From assembly GCF_042100115.1 (NCBI RefSeq), contig NC_091273.1, positions 3,534,001-3,598,000 of the forward strand: a DNA stretch of 64,000 nt. Direction: 5' to 3'. Each line of letters opens with the position of its first letter. Within the stretch, counting starts at the first letter, position 1. This document shows, one piece after another, positions 37,101 to 48,517 of the stretch. The position numbers and the translations under genes are program-made. The notes below the pieces were generated by a model. The model did not search any database, was not told where the DNA came from, and was given only the letters and a program-made list of their open reading frames with translations. The stretch comes from Alternaria dauci (taxonomy: Eukaryota > Ascomycota > Dothideomycetes > Pleosporales > Pleosporaceae).

Positions 37101-39031
37101 CCCCCTCGGTAATCTGGACTACATAGATCTTCGTTGTAGCATCTATTTCTTGATCGGTTCTTGCCATCCTCCTGTTACCCTCCGGGGCTACACCTTCTTC
37201 CCCCAGCTGACAACACAACGCGTCTTTTGCCTCGGCACGGCCTCGGACACAACTCAACTAGAAGTTGCGCACTTGTTGAGCCTCTGGTAGCGACAAACTA
37301 GAGCATCACGATGACCGCCATACCCTGACCAGCCGGCGTACTCGTAGTCGGTACAGTGGTGACTCAGACGAAGCAGACCCAGCGAATCAAAACCAAAGCC
37401 ATACAATCAACCGTTCCCCAAAGCTTAACCCAATGATCATTGCGATACAGTAGGCCTCCCGGAAGACCGAAAAGCGACGCTGCACTTTCGTGGCGCACTC
37501 GTGGTTGCGTTTCTCAAAGGCATTCGTAAACGATCATGCGCCACTTGAATTGGCAAGTTTGACGCCCAATAACATTGCTGGAATAACACCTCGGCATGGC
37601 AATTTCCAGACTTGCTAAATTCCACACCATTCTAAGAGTGGCAGGACTCAATAACGTCACTAGCGTTTGAGACATTCACAAGATCCCCCAAGCACACACA
37701 TGGCGTCTTCCGTCGGAGTGCCCGCTGAGTGAGGATGCTTCCAGGCACATATCGACTGTATTCGCCACGGAAACTTCATGCTTTACAGCGTGACAGTTAC
37801 GTTGCGGAAGAAGGGCCGGTCGGGCAACTCTCCCAAGTGCAATCATGGAACCTTCCGCACTTTGCACACAAACCCATTGAGGCAACAGAACAGGATCCGG
37901 ATGCCCAAGCCCTCCAGAACGCAGGCTTTGGGAAATGCAGACTTTGGGAAATATATATACGCAAGATTGAGCATAGCTCACGTTCAGTTGAGTACAGCAA
38001 AGACTAACGCAATGATTAAAAGAGGGTGTAGTTGTGGACATATGTATGGTCAACTTTCAACGATGGTGGCGATTGTGATTCGGTAGGCATGAGTGGCTCA
38101 TGGCCTATAGGTCATTGCCGTACCATGGTAGTACCACGGGATGTACCACGGTGCTGCTTCGCGATGCCTTCCGTGAGCCAAAGGTGAGAATAACATATAT
38201 GCGATCGCAGTGCGTCGTCGATGAGCTGCGTCGAACCGCATGTATCGTGGAACATTTCCGCACACGATACATCAATGTCTCGATGTTCGCACCTTGGACC
38301 AGCGGAAGATGCCCTGCCAATTCCAGATGGCACTGGATTTCGGCAGTTTACTCAGCAGGAGACCTCGGTTTGAGAGTCTGGGCCTACGCCACGTGCTCGT
38401 AGCGTACAGCGGACCTTCCACTAAGCATATGCCCAGGCCCCAAAACCTTAATACGTATCCAATCCATCACAGCCACCTCGGAATTCCAATCATCGTGATG
38501 GCTATGTATGCGGGGTATAGGCTCGGCGTGATCGTCGACAACGTGTTGACATGCGCCATCGCCCTCGATCGGAGTCAGCGCCGCCATACTGTCGGGCCCA
38601 GACAGCACCATCACGGGTGCTTTTCTGTTTGGGGCTCCTTGGTGTTCGCACTGCTAACCGCTGTGGTAGGTCGTCTCCGGAGCTATGGGCTCAAGACTCT
38701 ATACCATTGTCAAAATCGATAGGTAGTACGCGAGATGGCTTAGAGAGCTTGTCAGTATCGGATCCAGACTGCTAAGGTTTGAAGAGTCTGGGGTACTGTG
38801 GAGTCTATGCCGCGAGAATCTGGGGAAGGCGATCCTATTAGTCTGGGGATGAAGACACGTATATGAGGTCAAGCATCCGGCAGCTGAAATTAAAGTATCT
38901 CCCACACTTCTCAAGCAAAAAGGCATCACTCTACCCCTTTTTCTTTCTTCAGCCTTTTCGATTCCGTCATCCCTCGTTGAGGTCCAAATCTAGTCCCCTT
39001 TCCCGGGTCGCAGAGGACTACAACATCAGCC

Positions 39032-40633
39032 ATGTCGTCTTACGCTGAAGAGAAGGGCAACGTGGCCACCTTGGAACGCATCGAGTCTGAAAAAGTCGCC
39101 AGTGATGCCGCCATCACTCGCTATACACCCGAGGAGCAGAAGAAGATTGTCCGCAAGGTCGACCTGCGACTGATTCCCACACTCGGATGCATGTACTGTG
39201 TCTCGCTCATGGACCGAACCAATCTTGGTGTCGCCATGGTCGCCGGTATGGGCGTCGATCTGAAGCTTACTGGAGAGCGATACAGCATCGTCGTCTTGCT
39301 CTTCTTCATCACCTACGTTGCACTCCAGCCACCCGCTACCGTTGTGCTAAGGAAGCTGGGCCCGAGACTCTTCCTTCCCGCCATTGTCATCATCTGGGGC
39401 GCGGTCATGATCGGCTTCGGTTTCGTCAAGGAATGGCACACGCTCATCCCTCTCCGTCTCCTTCTCGGTATCTTCGAGGCCGGCTTCTTCCCAGGTTCCG
39501 CATACCTCCTTTCGTGCTGGTACAAGCGATTCGAGCTCCAGAAGCGCAACACCGTCTTCTTCCTCATCGGCATGCTGTCGTCTGCCTTCTCAGGTATTCT
39601 CGGCTACCTCTTTTCTCTGCTCAGCGGCCACGGCTTCCAAGCAGCATACTGGCTCGGCCCACACTACGGACCCACCAAGAAGGCACCCCTTACACCTGTC
39701 AGCTACGGACCAGGTCTATCCGGCTGGCGATGGATTTTCATCCTGCAGGGCGTCATCACCGTGGTCATTGGCATCGTAGGATGGTACTTTATCGTCGACT
39801 TCCCCGAACTGGCTGCCAAGCCCAGCAAGACGCAGAAGAAGTTCCTTAACCAAGACGAAGTTGACTTTATCGTTGCACGCATCGAAGAGGACCGCCACGA
39901 TGTCGTCGCCGAGGAATTTAACCTCAAGAGCTACCTTGCTGGAGCCATGGATCTCAAGGTCTGGGGCTTCGCGTTGATCTTCATGTTCACCACGACTATT
40001 ACCTACGCCATCGCGTACTTCCTTCCCATTATCCTGAAAGACGGTATGGGTTTCAGTCCTGCCGCTGCCAACTGTCTCATCGCGCCACCCTACGTCTTTG
40101 CTGCTTTCGTCATGCTTGGATTTGCCTGGGCAGGCGACAAGTACCACATCCGCAGCCCATGGGTCATTGCCAACGGTATCCTCGCTCTCATCGGTCTACC
40201 CATGATTGGTTTCAGCACCAACGTAGGCGTCCGATACTTTGGTAAGTTCACACCTCCTATCCGCAATCCCTCTTGTATCACATCCCACTAACATGTCTGC
40301 TCAGGTGTCTTCCTCGCCACCGCCGCTGCAAACGCAAACGTGCCCTGCATCCTCACTTGGCAAGCCAACAACATCCGTGGACAATGGAAGCGTGCTCTCT
40401 GCAGCGCTACTCTGGTCGGCGCAGGAGGTATCGGTGGTATTGTTGGTGGCACTGTCTTCAGGACTCAAGACGCACCGTCGTATGTGCCTGGTATCATTGC
40501 GTGCATGATTGCTACGGCTATGATTATTGTTATCTCGCTGTTGTTGAACTTGAAGTTCTGGATGGCGAACAAGCGGGCTGCGAATGGTGGCAAGATTATT
40601 GAGGGCCTGGAGGGGTTCAGATATACCTTGTAG
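39032..40633 (+). CDS. MFS transporter, anion:cation symporter (Dal5-like) family
   Basis: Exon 1 39032-40241 and exon 2 40305-40633, with a 63-bp intron (donor GTAAGT, branch CTAAC, acceptor CTCAG, phase 1), give 512 aa. After a ~50-residue polar N-terminus with [14 protein letters not shown] comes the usual MFS layout: DRTNLGVA after the first helix, [22 protein letters not shown], then about twelve hydrophobic segments with a central loop near residues 220-300. The RKVDLRLIP and DRTNIG-type motifs and the FEAGFFPG motif are hallmarks of fungal Dal5/allantoate-permease and vitamin or carboxylate transporters of the plasma membrane. The substrate cannot be told. The tail (GLEGFRYTL) is also typical of this family. 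No neighbouring gene points to a particular pathway. Confidence 0.9.
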
Positions 40634-42754
40634 ATGGGTGTCTGCTAATGATGGGAATGAGTAATGAATTATTATGTGTTTATTTCACCTCTGCATTATT
40701 GATCATCTAGTTCGTGGGGATTCATAGTGATGGCTGGAAACACCGTGAGGACCCTTGCTCACGAATCCAGGGGCCAATTTCGTGAGGGCCGAATAGTTAT
40801 GCAGAACATGGGATAATAGAGTTAGCTAATGCGAGGTTGGACGAGTCAGGAGCAGGAGAGTAAGTATGTTAGGAACTCAAATGAAGGATCATACAGAGGT
40901 AAGAAAGATAGACGTCCTATAACCGTTTCTCTAAACCTTTCCAATGTTCTCTTCCTACCAGACATTGCTCTGCATCTTACAAATCTATTCTATTATCATT
41001 GCCTGCTCGTGGTTAGCATGATAGATCTGGGATAGCCATGTTATCATTCAGAGGCAGCTACGCTGAGGGAGAAGAGAAAGAGGGAGAACATGGGACAGAA
41101 GTCTAGAAGAGGGGCAACAAACCCCTAGATAATCTAGCTTAATGAATGTAGCTGCTTAGATAAGGCCTCTGATATCTTCTGGCGGCCTTAGATCTTGGCA
41201 GTCATGTGCTAGATGTCTAGGTAAAGCTCGGGGCGCTCCGAGGGAATGACGCGCTGAGAATGACGCGTTGACACGCTCGACCCGCTCGCAACACCGCAAA
41301 GGACCTCATCTTTCTTTTCCCCAGGTCGAGACAGCACCATGTCTGCCCCGCGGAGCAACCGCCATCGCAAGACGCCCCTGAGCTAAGAGAACTGTCCCCG
41401 AGGCGAATCTTGATGCTCTGGGTCTTGTGTGAGCGATCCACAGATAAGTCGCATGGAAGCCTTGCCCACCCGGGCACCCACGCGTCCATCAGGGTGTCAT
41501 GGCCACTGTTCGCCCGCCAAGTGTACCCGACGGTCTTCGATTTCACGCCTTGGGTTTTCAGCCGCAAATACCAGATGAAGGCTGTGTACCTTGTCGCGAC
41601 TCGCGACAGTGCAAAGTCTTTATCCTGACTCCCGTCTCCAAAGTCACATCGAGACTCATTGGAGGAACAACTCTTTGCCCTTGTCCGGGAGAGAGCGAGA
41701 GCGAGCTGAATAACCGCCACCGGGGTTGTTATCACATCTACCGAAAGCCAGGAACTGGGTCACCAAGCTTTTGACATGCCGCGTGCTTGCCGCTAATCGC
41801 AGAGCTTAGCCCACTTGGTCGCTGATCCGACGCCCAGAACACTGGATAGACCGACCAAACCCCAAAACGTTGGTTCTTCGCGCTTATCGGGAAATGCTGG
41901 GCCTTTTGCGACGGCCCCTGGGCTGGAATGGATACTTGAGTGTCTGGATACTTCTCCAGAAAGATTTTCATATCACGCACCCTGGTTCTTAGAGCTCCAA
42001 AGGGTCTATGCTGGTGTGGGTCGTACAACACACCACCTACACGATCAACGCTAGGATGACAACAGCACTCTTCCAAGATTGGCACGAATCCTGTCTGCTT
42101 TTGAGCACCGCCTCGGCCCGGCTCTTGGGTCTCGCCTTCAATATTGTCAGATGTGCAGCCCTGTCAGCACTGTCAAATTGGCCGAACTTTCACCGATCGC
42201 AAGCCACATCGCGCTACCACGCGTGGAAATTCGTTAAGCCACAGGCGGCACTTCTAAGATTATTCCTGAGCGCCATGCAGGAACACGCCTAGTCTATCAA
42301 GATTGAAATGCCATCCCGCTTTCGTCCGTGCACTGTATGACCGTTGGCAGAAGCCGCTGAAGGCCAAAGTCGACATCATCAATTTTCACAAAGCAATCGA
42401 GCTTCTTTCTTTGGAAGATTAGCAACGATGATCTCTTGATGGACACAGCTTGCCACCGCAAGTATCTCATACTGCAGTATCTATCGATTGTGGCTGCGTT
42501 CCCTGGTATCTTTGGGGAGACCCACCAGCTATCTACCCTGTCAGATGTACGACTCGGGCGACAAGCGTAGAAAACGGATTTACCGAAGTGTCAGAATGTA
42601 AACGGGATCCAGACCACGTTGTCGTGGTACACCCGATTTGGACTCATCCCCGTAAACCCATGGTGAGGATCTTGAGCTTAAGTATCGTCAACTACCATGC
42701 ACTTCCAATCTTCATCGATCGCTTCTAATCTTCGCCGGTTGATCGTCATTCGCT
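40634..42754. other. Intergenic region between MFS transporter and the pectinesterase
   Basis: About 2.1 kb. A segment at about 40860-41220 is richer in AT and TAGA/CTAG words than its surroundings and might be an old mobile-element remnant, but I found no terminal repeat or coding trace. The rest, including the 172-codon minus frame at 41217-41735, has nothing recognisable. Confidence 0.45.
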
Positions 42755-45700
42755 ATGCGTTCATTCGCTGTTGCTGCCCTATTTGGGCTTGCAGCCGCTC
42801 AGAGTAGTGCCTTGAATGCCACTTTGAGTACCACGCGTCTTTCTTCTGCGTCTTCAACACCCCTCACGACCACGACGGCTACCTCTTCGGGTCCCAAGTC
42901 GGTCATCACTGTCGCTACAGATGGATCTGGAGATTGCACCGCCATCAATGCAGCCGTCAAGTCAGCCCAGGATAGCGGCATCGCCACTGTCTCTGTTCTG
43001 CCCGGAACCTACTCAGAGGCCGTCACTATTCAAGGACAAGCTACCGTGACGATCGCCGGGCCCGCCCCCACAGGTGTTGATGATTGGTCTGAGAACAAGG
43101 TCACCATCGCTGCCCCTGACACTCCTTTCAAGATCGGCACCGACAAGATCAAAGGTGTCACTGTCCGTAACATCAACATCGTCAACTCTGCTGCAGTATC
43201 TGCAGGAACCAATGCAGTTGTCCTCAACCTCAGGGGAGGCAATGTCGCTTTCTACGGTTGCTCAGTCATCTCACCCGGTGGCACTGCCGTCTCCGCCTCT
43301 TATGGAACCGCCTTCTTCGCCAATTCGTACATTGAGGGCTCGAACTATCTTTTCTACAACTACCCGACCGTCTACCTCTACAAGTCTACGATCGTTCCAC
43401 TTAGTTCGAGTGCGCTCATTGTATACAGCAAGGGTGGACAGCCTACTGGTGGCAGCTTCGCCAACTCTACCGTCGTCTTCGATTCGAGCTCGATCCAACA
43501 GAAGTCGGGATACACCAACACCAATGTATGGCTCGCGGCTCCTAACGGTGCCGGCGCTGTGGTGATCTACAAAAATACTGCGATAGGAAGCTTGGTCGCT
43601 CCTGCTGGTGTTCACTCCTCGGCAGCTACTATCTCGTCCTTCTTCGGCGAGTTTGCTACGACCGGTGCCGGTTCGTACAGCAAGAATGCTGCTGCCCGTG
43701 CAAGCTACGATGTTCCCCTCTCGGTTGAACAGGTCTCGCAGTTCACCATCGATAAGGTCTTTGGAAGAGCGTTCTACCCTTACGCTAGCTCTTCGCTCAC
43801 ATGGCTGGACCAAGATGTTGTTGCATCTGTGAAAGCATCAGACGATGCTCTGCTTGCCTCTGCTTCGTCGGCGGTGTCGATCGCTTCGTCTACTGCTTCT
43901 TCATCTGCTTCTCTATCAGCTTCTTCGGCGGCGTCATTGTCCATCTCTGTCAGCTCCAGCCTCCTTTCAAACGCTACTGCTACCGCTTCAATCACGTCTA
44001 GCGCAACCCCAGCAGCATCGGCTTGCTCCATTACGGCAGCGTCTCCGACTCTTGTAGTCTCCAAGACGCCAGGACCTTGCGAATTTGCAAACCTTACATC
44101 TGCTGTCGGTGCTTTGCCTAACGACGGCAACCCATACACTATCGAGATTGGTGCGGGTACATACGTCGAGCAGTTTTCCATCACCCGTAAGGGAAAAGTT
44201 ACTCTCCGAGGCTTCACCGATTTCACGAACGATTATACACAGAACAAGGTCCGCATTGAGTTTTCCCGCGGCGAACTTACCAATGCTGGAAAGAACGAGC
44301 AAACACCCGTCATATATTCCAAACCCAGCGGCAATTCTGGCATGGCTCTGTACAACATCGATTTCGTCAACACATATCCGCAAACCACCAATACCGCCGC
44401 GCTAGCCGCTGACTTCTACGGCGCTGACATCGCCGCGTATGGCTGCTCGTTTGTCGGTTTCCAGGATACGCTGCTTGCCAACAAGGGCACCCAAGTTTTC
44501 AGCAACTGCTACGTTGAAGGAAGTGTCGATTTTATCTGGGGTTTCTCTACTGCGTACTTCCATCAGTGCATGATTGTCAGTAACACACCTGGTGCTTACA
44601 TTGCTGCACACTCGAGGGCTACTGCAGATGCTCCTGGCGGCTACGTGTTCGAATCCTCTGTTATCACCTACAGTTCTACCTATGGCAACAAGTTCGGGCT
44701 GTCCTATCTTGGCCGGCCCTACAGCCAGTTTTCCGTCGCCGTCTACTTGAACTCGTACATCGATAAGCACATATCGGCCGCTGGATGGGCTGTATGGCAG
44801 ACAAGCAACCCTCAAACATCTGGTGTCACATTCGGCGAATACAACAACACTGGTCCTGGTAGTTGGACGGACACTACTCAGCGCGCCAGCTTTGCAACCA
44901 AGCTGACAGCAGCTCAGGCAGCAAAGTACGAGCTTGCTGCGTGGATCGGTAGCACGGCATGGCTGGATATGGATGCGTACAATGCGATCCCCTCGTACAG
45001 CCTTACGGGCCCTACGGCTACCTCGCCATCGCCATCTCCGTCACCCTCGGCCAATGGCACCGTAACCGGGCCAACGACTACTGCCACCATCAACGCTCAT
45101 CCTGATAGCGGCAGCATACCACCACTGGGTGCTGTGGTCGTTTCCAAAGACGGTAGCAACAACGCCGCGTACACGAACATCACTGCCGCTCTTGCTTCGC
45201 TCCCTCAAGACAAGACCAACCAGACCATTTTCATATACCCTGGTACCTACGTCGAGCAAATTCCGTCTGTCAACCGCCCCGGTGCCGTACGAATCATTGG
45301 ATATACTTCTGGCAATCCTGGCCAAGCGTACAAAGACAACCAAGTCACGATCTCTTTTGCTCGTGGTCTTTCCGTATCTCCGCTGCCTGTTGGCCACTCG
45401 AACGCAGAGACTGCTGTATTTGCCACAGCTTCAAGCCGGATCAGCATGTACAACATCAACATGATCAACACGGATAACCTCGATGGCTCCGAGCCTTCGT
45501 ACGTCACTCTCGCGGGCTCAATCTACGGCAATGACATCGCCTTCTACGCTTGTTCATTTGATGGCTGGCAAGACACTCTCCTGAACGGTGCGACAGCTGG
45601 CTACCAATACTACGAGTCGTGCTATATCGGCGGTGCTATTGATTTCATTTGGGGCTACTCCAAGGCATACTTCAAGGGATGCACAATTGGTGCTAAGCGC

Positions 45701-48517
45701 AAATCATCAGCGATTACGGCACACAGCAGGAAATCGAGCGCCGACATAGGTGGCTACATCTTTGACCAGTGCTTGTTCACTGCAGCTCCTAACGCACCCG
45801 AGGACCTTACGAACAAGGTATACCTTGGCCGACCTTACTCTGCTTACGCGCTTGTTGTTGTCAAGAACTCTTACATTGACGCTACCATCATTCCTGCCGG
45901 ATGGAAGATCTGGTCTGCAACCGACCCACGTACTGATCACATCACCTTCGCCGAGTTCAACAACTCTGGTCCCTCAAACTGGGAGAAGAATGCTGCCGCT
46001 CGTGAGTCTTTTGGTTACGCGACACTGCTCACTTCAGACATTTACTCCTTGTCATCGGTGATGGACTCGACTGAGTGGATCGACATGACATACTTCAACT
46101 CTATCGTCACCCCGCAGCCTTCAGTGCCCGTTGTCATTCCTCCAGGGCCCATCACTGCCAACGGCACCTCGGTTTTCAATGGCACCACTCCGCCAGCTGG
46201 CGCCCTTATTGTTTCCAAGACGCCTATCGATGGTGTTGTTACCTACGACACCGTTCAGGGCGCTCTGAACGCAGCGCCGACCACGAGCAAGACGAACGCT
46301 ACCATCTTCATTTACCCCGGTGTTTACGAGGAGCAGCTTATCATCACAAAGTCTGGTCATACCATCTTCCGCGGATACTCCGATGCGACCGATGACTACT
46401 CCAAGAACCAGGTTACCATCCAGTTCAGCCGCGGTGCCGACACACAAAGTGAGACTGGTAGCAACACTGACTCAGCCACCGTCTACACCAAGGGCAACTA
46501 CTTCCATGGTTTCAACATCAACTTCCGTAACAACAATGGCACGCAGCAGAACATTGCCTCGCTTGGTTTTGCTGTGCAAAGCAGCAAGTTTGCTGCGCTA
46601 TATGGCTGCCAGATTTATGGTAACCAAGACACTCTCAGCGTCTCAGGCAACCTTTTCACTTTCAAGACGTACATTGAGGGTAATGTCGACTTTATCTACG
46701 GCTCTGGATCTGCGTACTTCTTGGACTCGACCATCGCCTCCAACGAGGATGGAATCAGCATCACGGCCCACAAGCGTACCACCAACACGACTGCTGCTGG
46801 TTTCGTGTTTGATCAGTCGAGGATTGTACCAGCCGCCGGCTCGGGATCTTTTAGCAGCGTCAGCCTTGGCCGCCCGTGGAATAGCTTCTCGCGCGTTGCT
46901 TACGTCGCATGTTACCTTGACGCCATGATCAGCCCTGCTGGGTGGTCGCCGTGGTCAAAGAGCAACCCCCAGACGGACAGCGTCACCTACGGAGAATACC
47001 ACAACACTGGTCCCGGTTCGGCAATCTGTAAGCGTGCCAGCTTCAGCCAGCAGCTTTCAGACACGACCGTCGCTCAATTCCAACTTGCGGCTTTCTTCCC
47101 ATCGATCGCGTTCATCGATTTCCGATACATCGATACCCAGCCTTTTACAGTTGGAATGGGCTCGCCGCAAGTCTGCAGCACTGCATCTTCATCCCTAATC
47201 TCGTCCTCTACCGTGTCTTCCAGTGCCTCGCTGTCGACTATCAGCCTTACGTCTTCAAACACCTTGCCGGTCGTCACTGCTTACACTACGACTACGGTGA
47301 CTGCACAACTCACTGTAAGCACGGTTGTTACCGCCTCTGAGGCTACATCGACTACTGTCGTAAAGAGCACGCAAACCATCTCGATCAGTGCTGTCGATGT
47401 GCTGAAGACTAGCACGTTGAAGGTGACTGCCACCACTTCCATCGTGTCTCCTGACGTTACCTCTACTTCTACCTCGGTGGTCACGGAGGATGTTGGTCTC
47501 ACGCTCACACCGGAGCCTGTCATCAAGACTAGTGTCGTCAAGGGCACCGTGACCGAAGCTGGAGTAACGACCAAGGGAGCCACAACTTCAACAGTTAAGG
47601 GTACTACGACTGTCACTGTGCTGTACACATCCTCGCCGAAGCCGAAATCAGTCACTGTCAGCCAAGGGTCTACGGTGTTCATCACCAGCTCCAAAACCCA
47701 GAAGGCGGCTTCCACGACCATCAAGACTACCATCTCTATCGAGCCAAGCACAACCAAGACAACTACTGTGGAGCCCAAGACTTCAGTTACTGTTAGGAGC
47801 ACCTCGATCAAGACAACCACCAAGAAGTCGACTACCAGTTTGTCTTGCATTCCTACTGGCAGCAGCCAGAGCCTGGTCCGCCGGGGCGCCGTCATCCCCC
47901 GTGCAGTGGCTAGCACCACTACGATCACCATCAGCACCACGGTCAGCAGCTACGTAGCTACAGCTACTGCCACTCAAGCAGGCTCGACTGTCCTAGCGAC
48001 CGTGTCTTCCATTGCCACCAAGACAACTTCTCTGAAGGCCAGCACCAGCACGATCACGGTTACTTCGGTAGTGAAGACTTCGACGGTTGCGCAAGCAGGC
48101 TCAACTTACTACACAACTATCCTGTCAACGAAGAAGGAGGGCAAGACCACGACGCTCAAGGCATCCACTAGCACACTCTACTCGACTTCGCTCGTCACGA
48201 AGACGGTTCTTTCTACCGTTACGGAGCCAGCAGTCACTATCAGCTCTCTCAAGACGGCTTCGAAGACGTCGACCATAATCGCGGCGCAGGAAACAGTCTA
48301 TGTTACCAAGTCGAGCGACGTGACGTCCAAGACGACAATCACGCTTCCGGTTTCTACGAGCACCAAGTTTGAGACGATAACTTTGGGTGGAGGAGTGAAG
48401 ACGGAGACTGTTAGTGGATCGCCCAAGACGAAGACGGTAGTTGTGAAGAGCACGGCCACTATCGTCAGTTGGGCAACGAAGACATCGAAGGGTGCGGGGG
48501 CTTGTACAGCTTCGTAG
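42755..48517 (+). CDS. Secreted protein with four tandem pectin methylesterase (CE8) domains
   Basis: One intronless frame of 1920 codons. Residues 1-15 form a signal peptide (cleavage likely after AAA). Four pectinesterase-type right-handed beta-helix domains follow at about 49-355, 429-740, 790-1115 and 1147-1460, joined by Ser/Thr/Pro linkers, including a Ser-Pro repeat near 757. The last ~450 residues are Thr/Ser/Lys-rich. Domains 2-4 each carry the catalytic set: QDTL (Q570, Q939, Q1291), the Asp of [VI]DFI[WY]G (D592, D963, D1312) and the Arg of LGRP (R654, R1026, R1373). Domain 1 keeps the beta-helix pattern but has SPGG where QDT should be, no Asp and no LGRP, so it looks inactive. 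The enzyme should remove methyl esters from homogalacturonan in plant cell walls. Ordinary fungal pectinesterases have one ~300-residue domain. No GPI-type hydrophobic tail is visible. Confidence 0.93.
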   Translation: MRSFAVAALFGLAAAQSSALNATLSTTRLSSASSTPLTTTTATSSGPKSVITVATDGSGDCTAINAAVKSAQDSGIATVSVLPGTYSEAVTIQGQATVTIAGPAPTGVDDWSENKVTIAAPDTPFKIGTDKIKGVTVRNINIVNSAAVSAGTNAVVLNLRGGNVAFYGCSVISPGGTAVSASYGTAFFANSYIEGSNYLFYNYPTVYLYKSTIVPLSSSALIVYSKGGQPTGGSFANSTVVFDSSSIQQKSGYTNTNVWLAAPNGAGAVVIYKNTAIGSLVAPAGVHSSAATISSFFGEFATTGAGSYSKNAAARASYDVPLSVEQVSQFTIDKVFGRAFYPYASSSLTWLDQDVVASVKASDDALLASASSAVSIASSTASSSASLSASSAASLSISVSSSLLSNATATASITSSATPAASACSITAASPTLVVSKTPGPCEFANLTSAVGALPNDGNPYTIEIGAGTYVEQFSITRKGKVTLRGFTDFTNDYTQNKVRIEFSRGELTNAGKNEQTPVIYSKPSGNSGMALYNIDFVNTYPQTTNTAALAADFYGADIAAYGCSFVGFQDTLLANKGTQVFSNCYVEGSVDFIWGFSTAYFHQCMIVSNTPGAYIAAHSRATADAPGGYVFESSVITYSSTYGNKFGLSYLGRPYSQFSVAVYLNSYIDKHISAAGWAVWQTSNPQTSGVTFGEYNNTGPGSWTDTTQRASFATKLTAAQAAKYELAAWIGSTAWLDMDAYNAIPSYSLTGPTATSPSPSPSPSANGTVTGPTTTATINAHPDSGSIPPLGAVVVSKDGSNNAAYTNITAALASLPQDKTNQTIFIYPGTYVEQIPSVNRPGAVRIIGYTSGNPGQAYKDNQVTISFARGLSVSPLPVGHSNAETAVFATASSRISMYNINMINTDNLDGSEPSYVTLAGSIYGNDIAFYACSFDGWQDTLLNGATAGYQYYESCYIGGAIDFIWGYSKAYFKGCTIGAKRKSSAITAHSRKSSADIGGYIFDQCLFTAAPNAPEDLTNKVYLGRPYSAYALVVVKNSYIDATIIPAGWKIWSATDPRTDHITFAEFNNSGPSNWEKNAAARESFGYATLLTSDIYSLSSVMDSTEWIDMTYFNSIVTPQPSVPVVIPPGPITANGTSVFNGTTPPAGALIVSKTPIDGVVTYDTVQGALNAAPTTSKTNATIFIYPGVYEEQLIITKSGHTIFRGYSDATDDYSKNQVTIQFSRGADTQSETGSNTDSATVYTKGNYFHGFNINFRNNNGTQQNIASLGFAVQSSKFAALYGCQIYGNQDTLSVSGNLFTFKTYIEGNVDFIYGSGSAYFLDSTIASNEDGISITAHKRTTNTTAAGFVFDQSRIVPAAGSGSFSSVSLGRPWNSFSRVAYVACYLDAMISPAGWSPWSKSNPQTDSVTYGEYHNTGPGSAICKRASFSQQLSDTTVAQFQLAAFFPSIAFIDFRYIDTQPFTVGMGSPQVCSTASSSLISSSTVSSSASLSTISLTSSNTLPVVTAYTTTTVTAQLTVSTVVTASEATSTTVVKSTQTISISAVDVLKTSTLKVTATTSIVSPDVTSTSTSVVTEDVGLTLTPEPVIKTSVVKGTVTEAGVTTKGATTSTVKGTTTVTVLYTSSPKPKSVTVSQGSTVFITSSKTQKAASTTIKTTISIEPSTTKTTTVEPKTSVTVRSTSIKTTTKKSTTSLSCIPTGSSQSLVRRGAVIPRAVASTTTITISTTVSSYVATATATQAGSTVLATVSSIATKTTSLKASTSTITVTSVVKTSTVAQAGSTYYTTILSTKKEGKTTTLKASTSTLYSTSLVTKTVLSTVTEPAVTISSLKTASKTSTIIAAQETVYVTKSSDVTSKTTITLPVSTSTKFETITLGGGVKTETVSGSPKTKTVVVKSTATIVSWATKTSKGAGACTAS

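Larger units (their letters stand above)
33040..39031. other. Six-kilobase gene-poor region
   Basis: No frame here looks like a real gene: frames up to 160 codons overlap on both strands and none has a domain, a splice-consistent extension or a plausible leader. The left part is the upstream region of the disordered-protein gene and the right end is the promoter of the MFS transporter gene, with a pyrimidine-rich leader at about 38925-39000. Short tandem repeats lie at 33350-33370 (CAGG) and 34151-34190 (TGTAC). Confidence 0.55.

Noticed and set aside
43030..44226. Minus-strand frames inside the pectinesterase
   Set aside because: Shadows of the real frame; Glu/Ala/Asp-rich complements of Ser/Ala-rich coding sequence.
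47281..47940. 219-codon Val/Thr-rich minus-strand frame
   Set aside because: Mirror image of the low-complexity Thr-rich tail of the pectinesterase.
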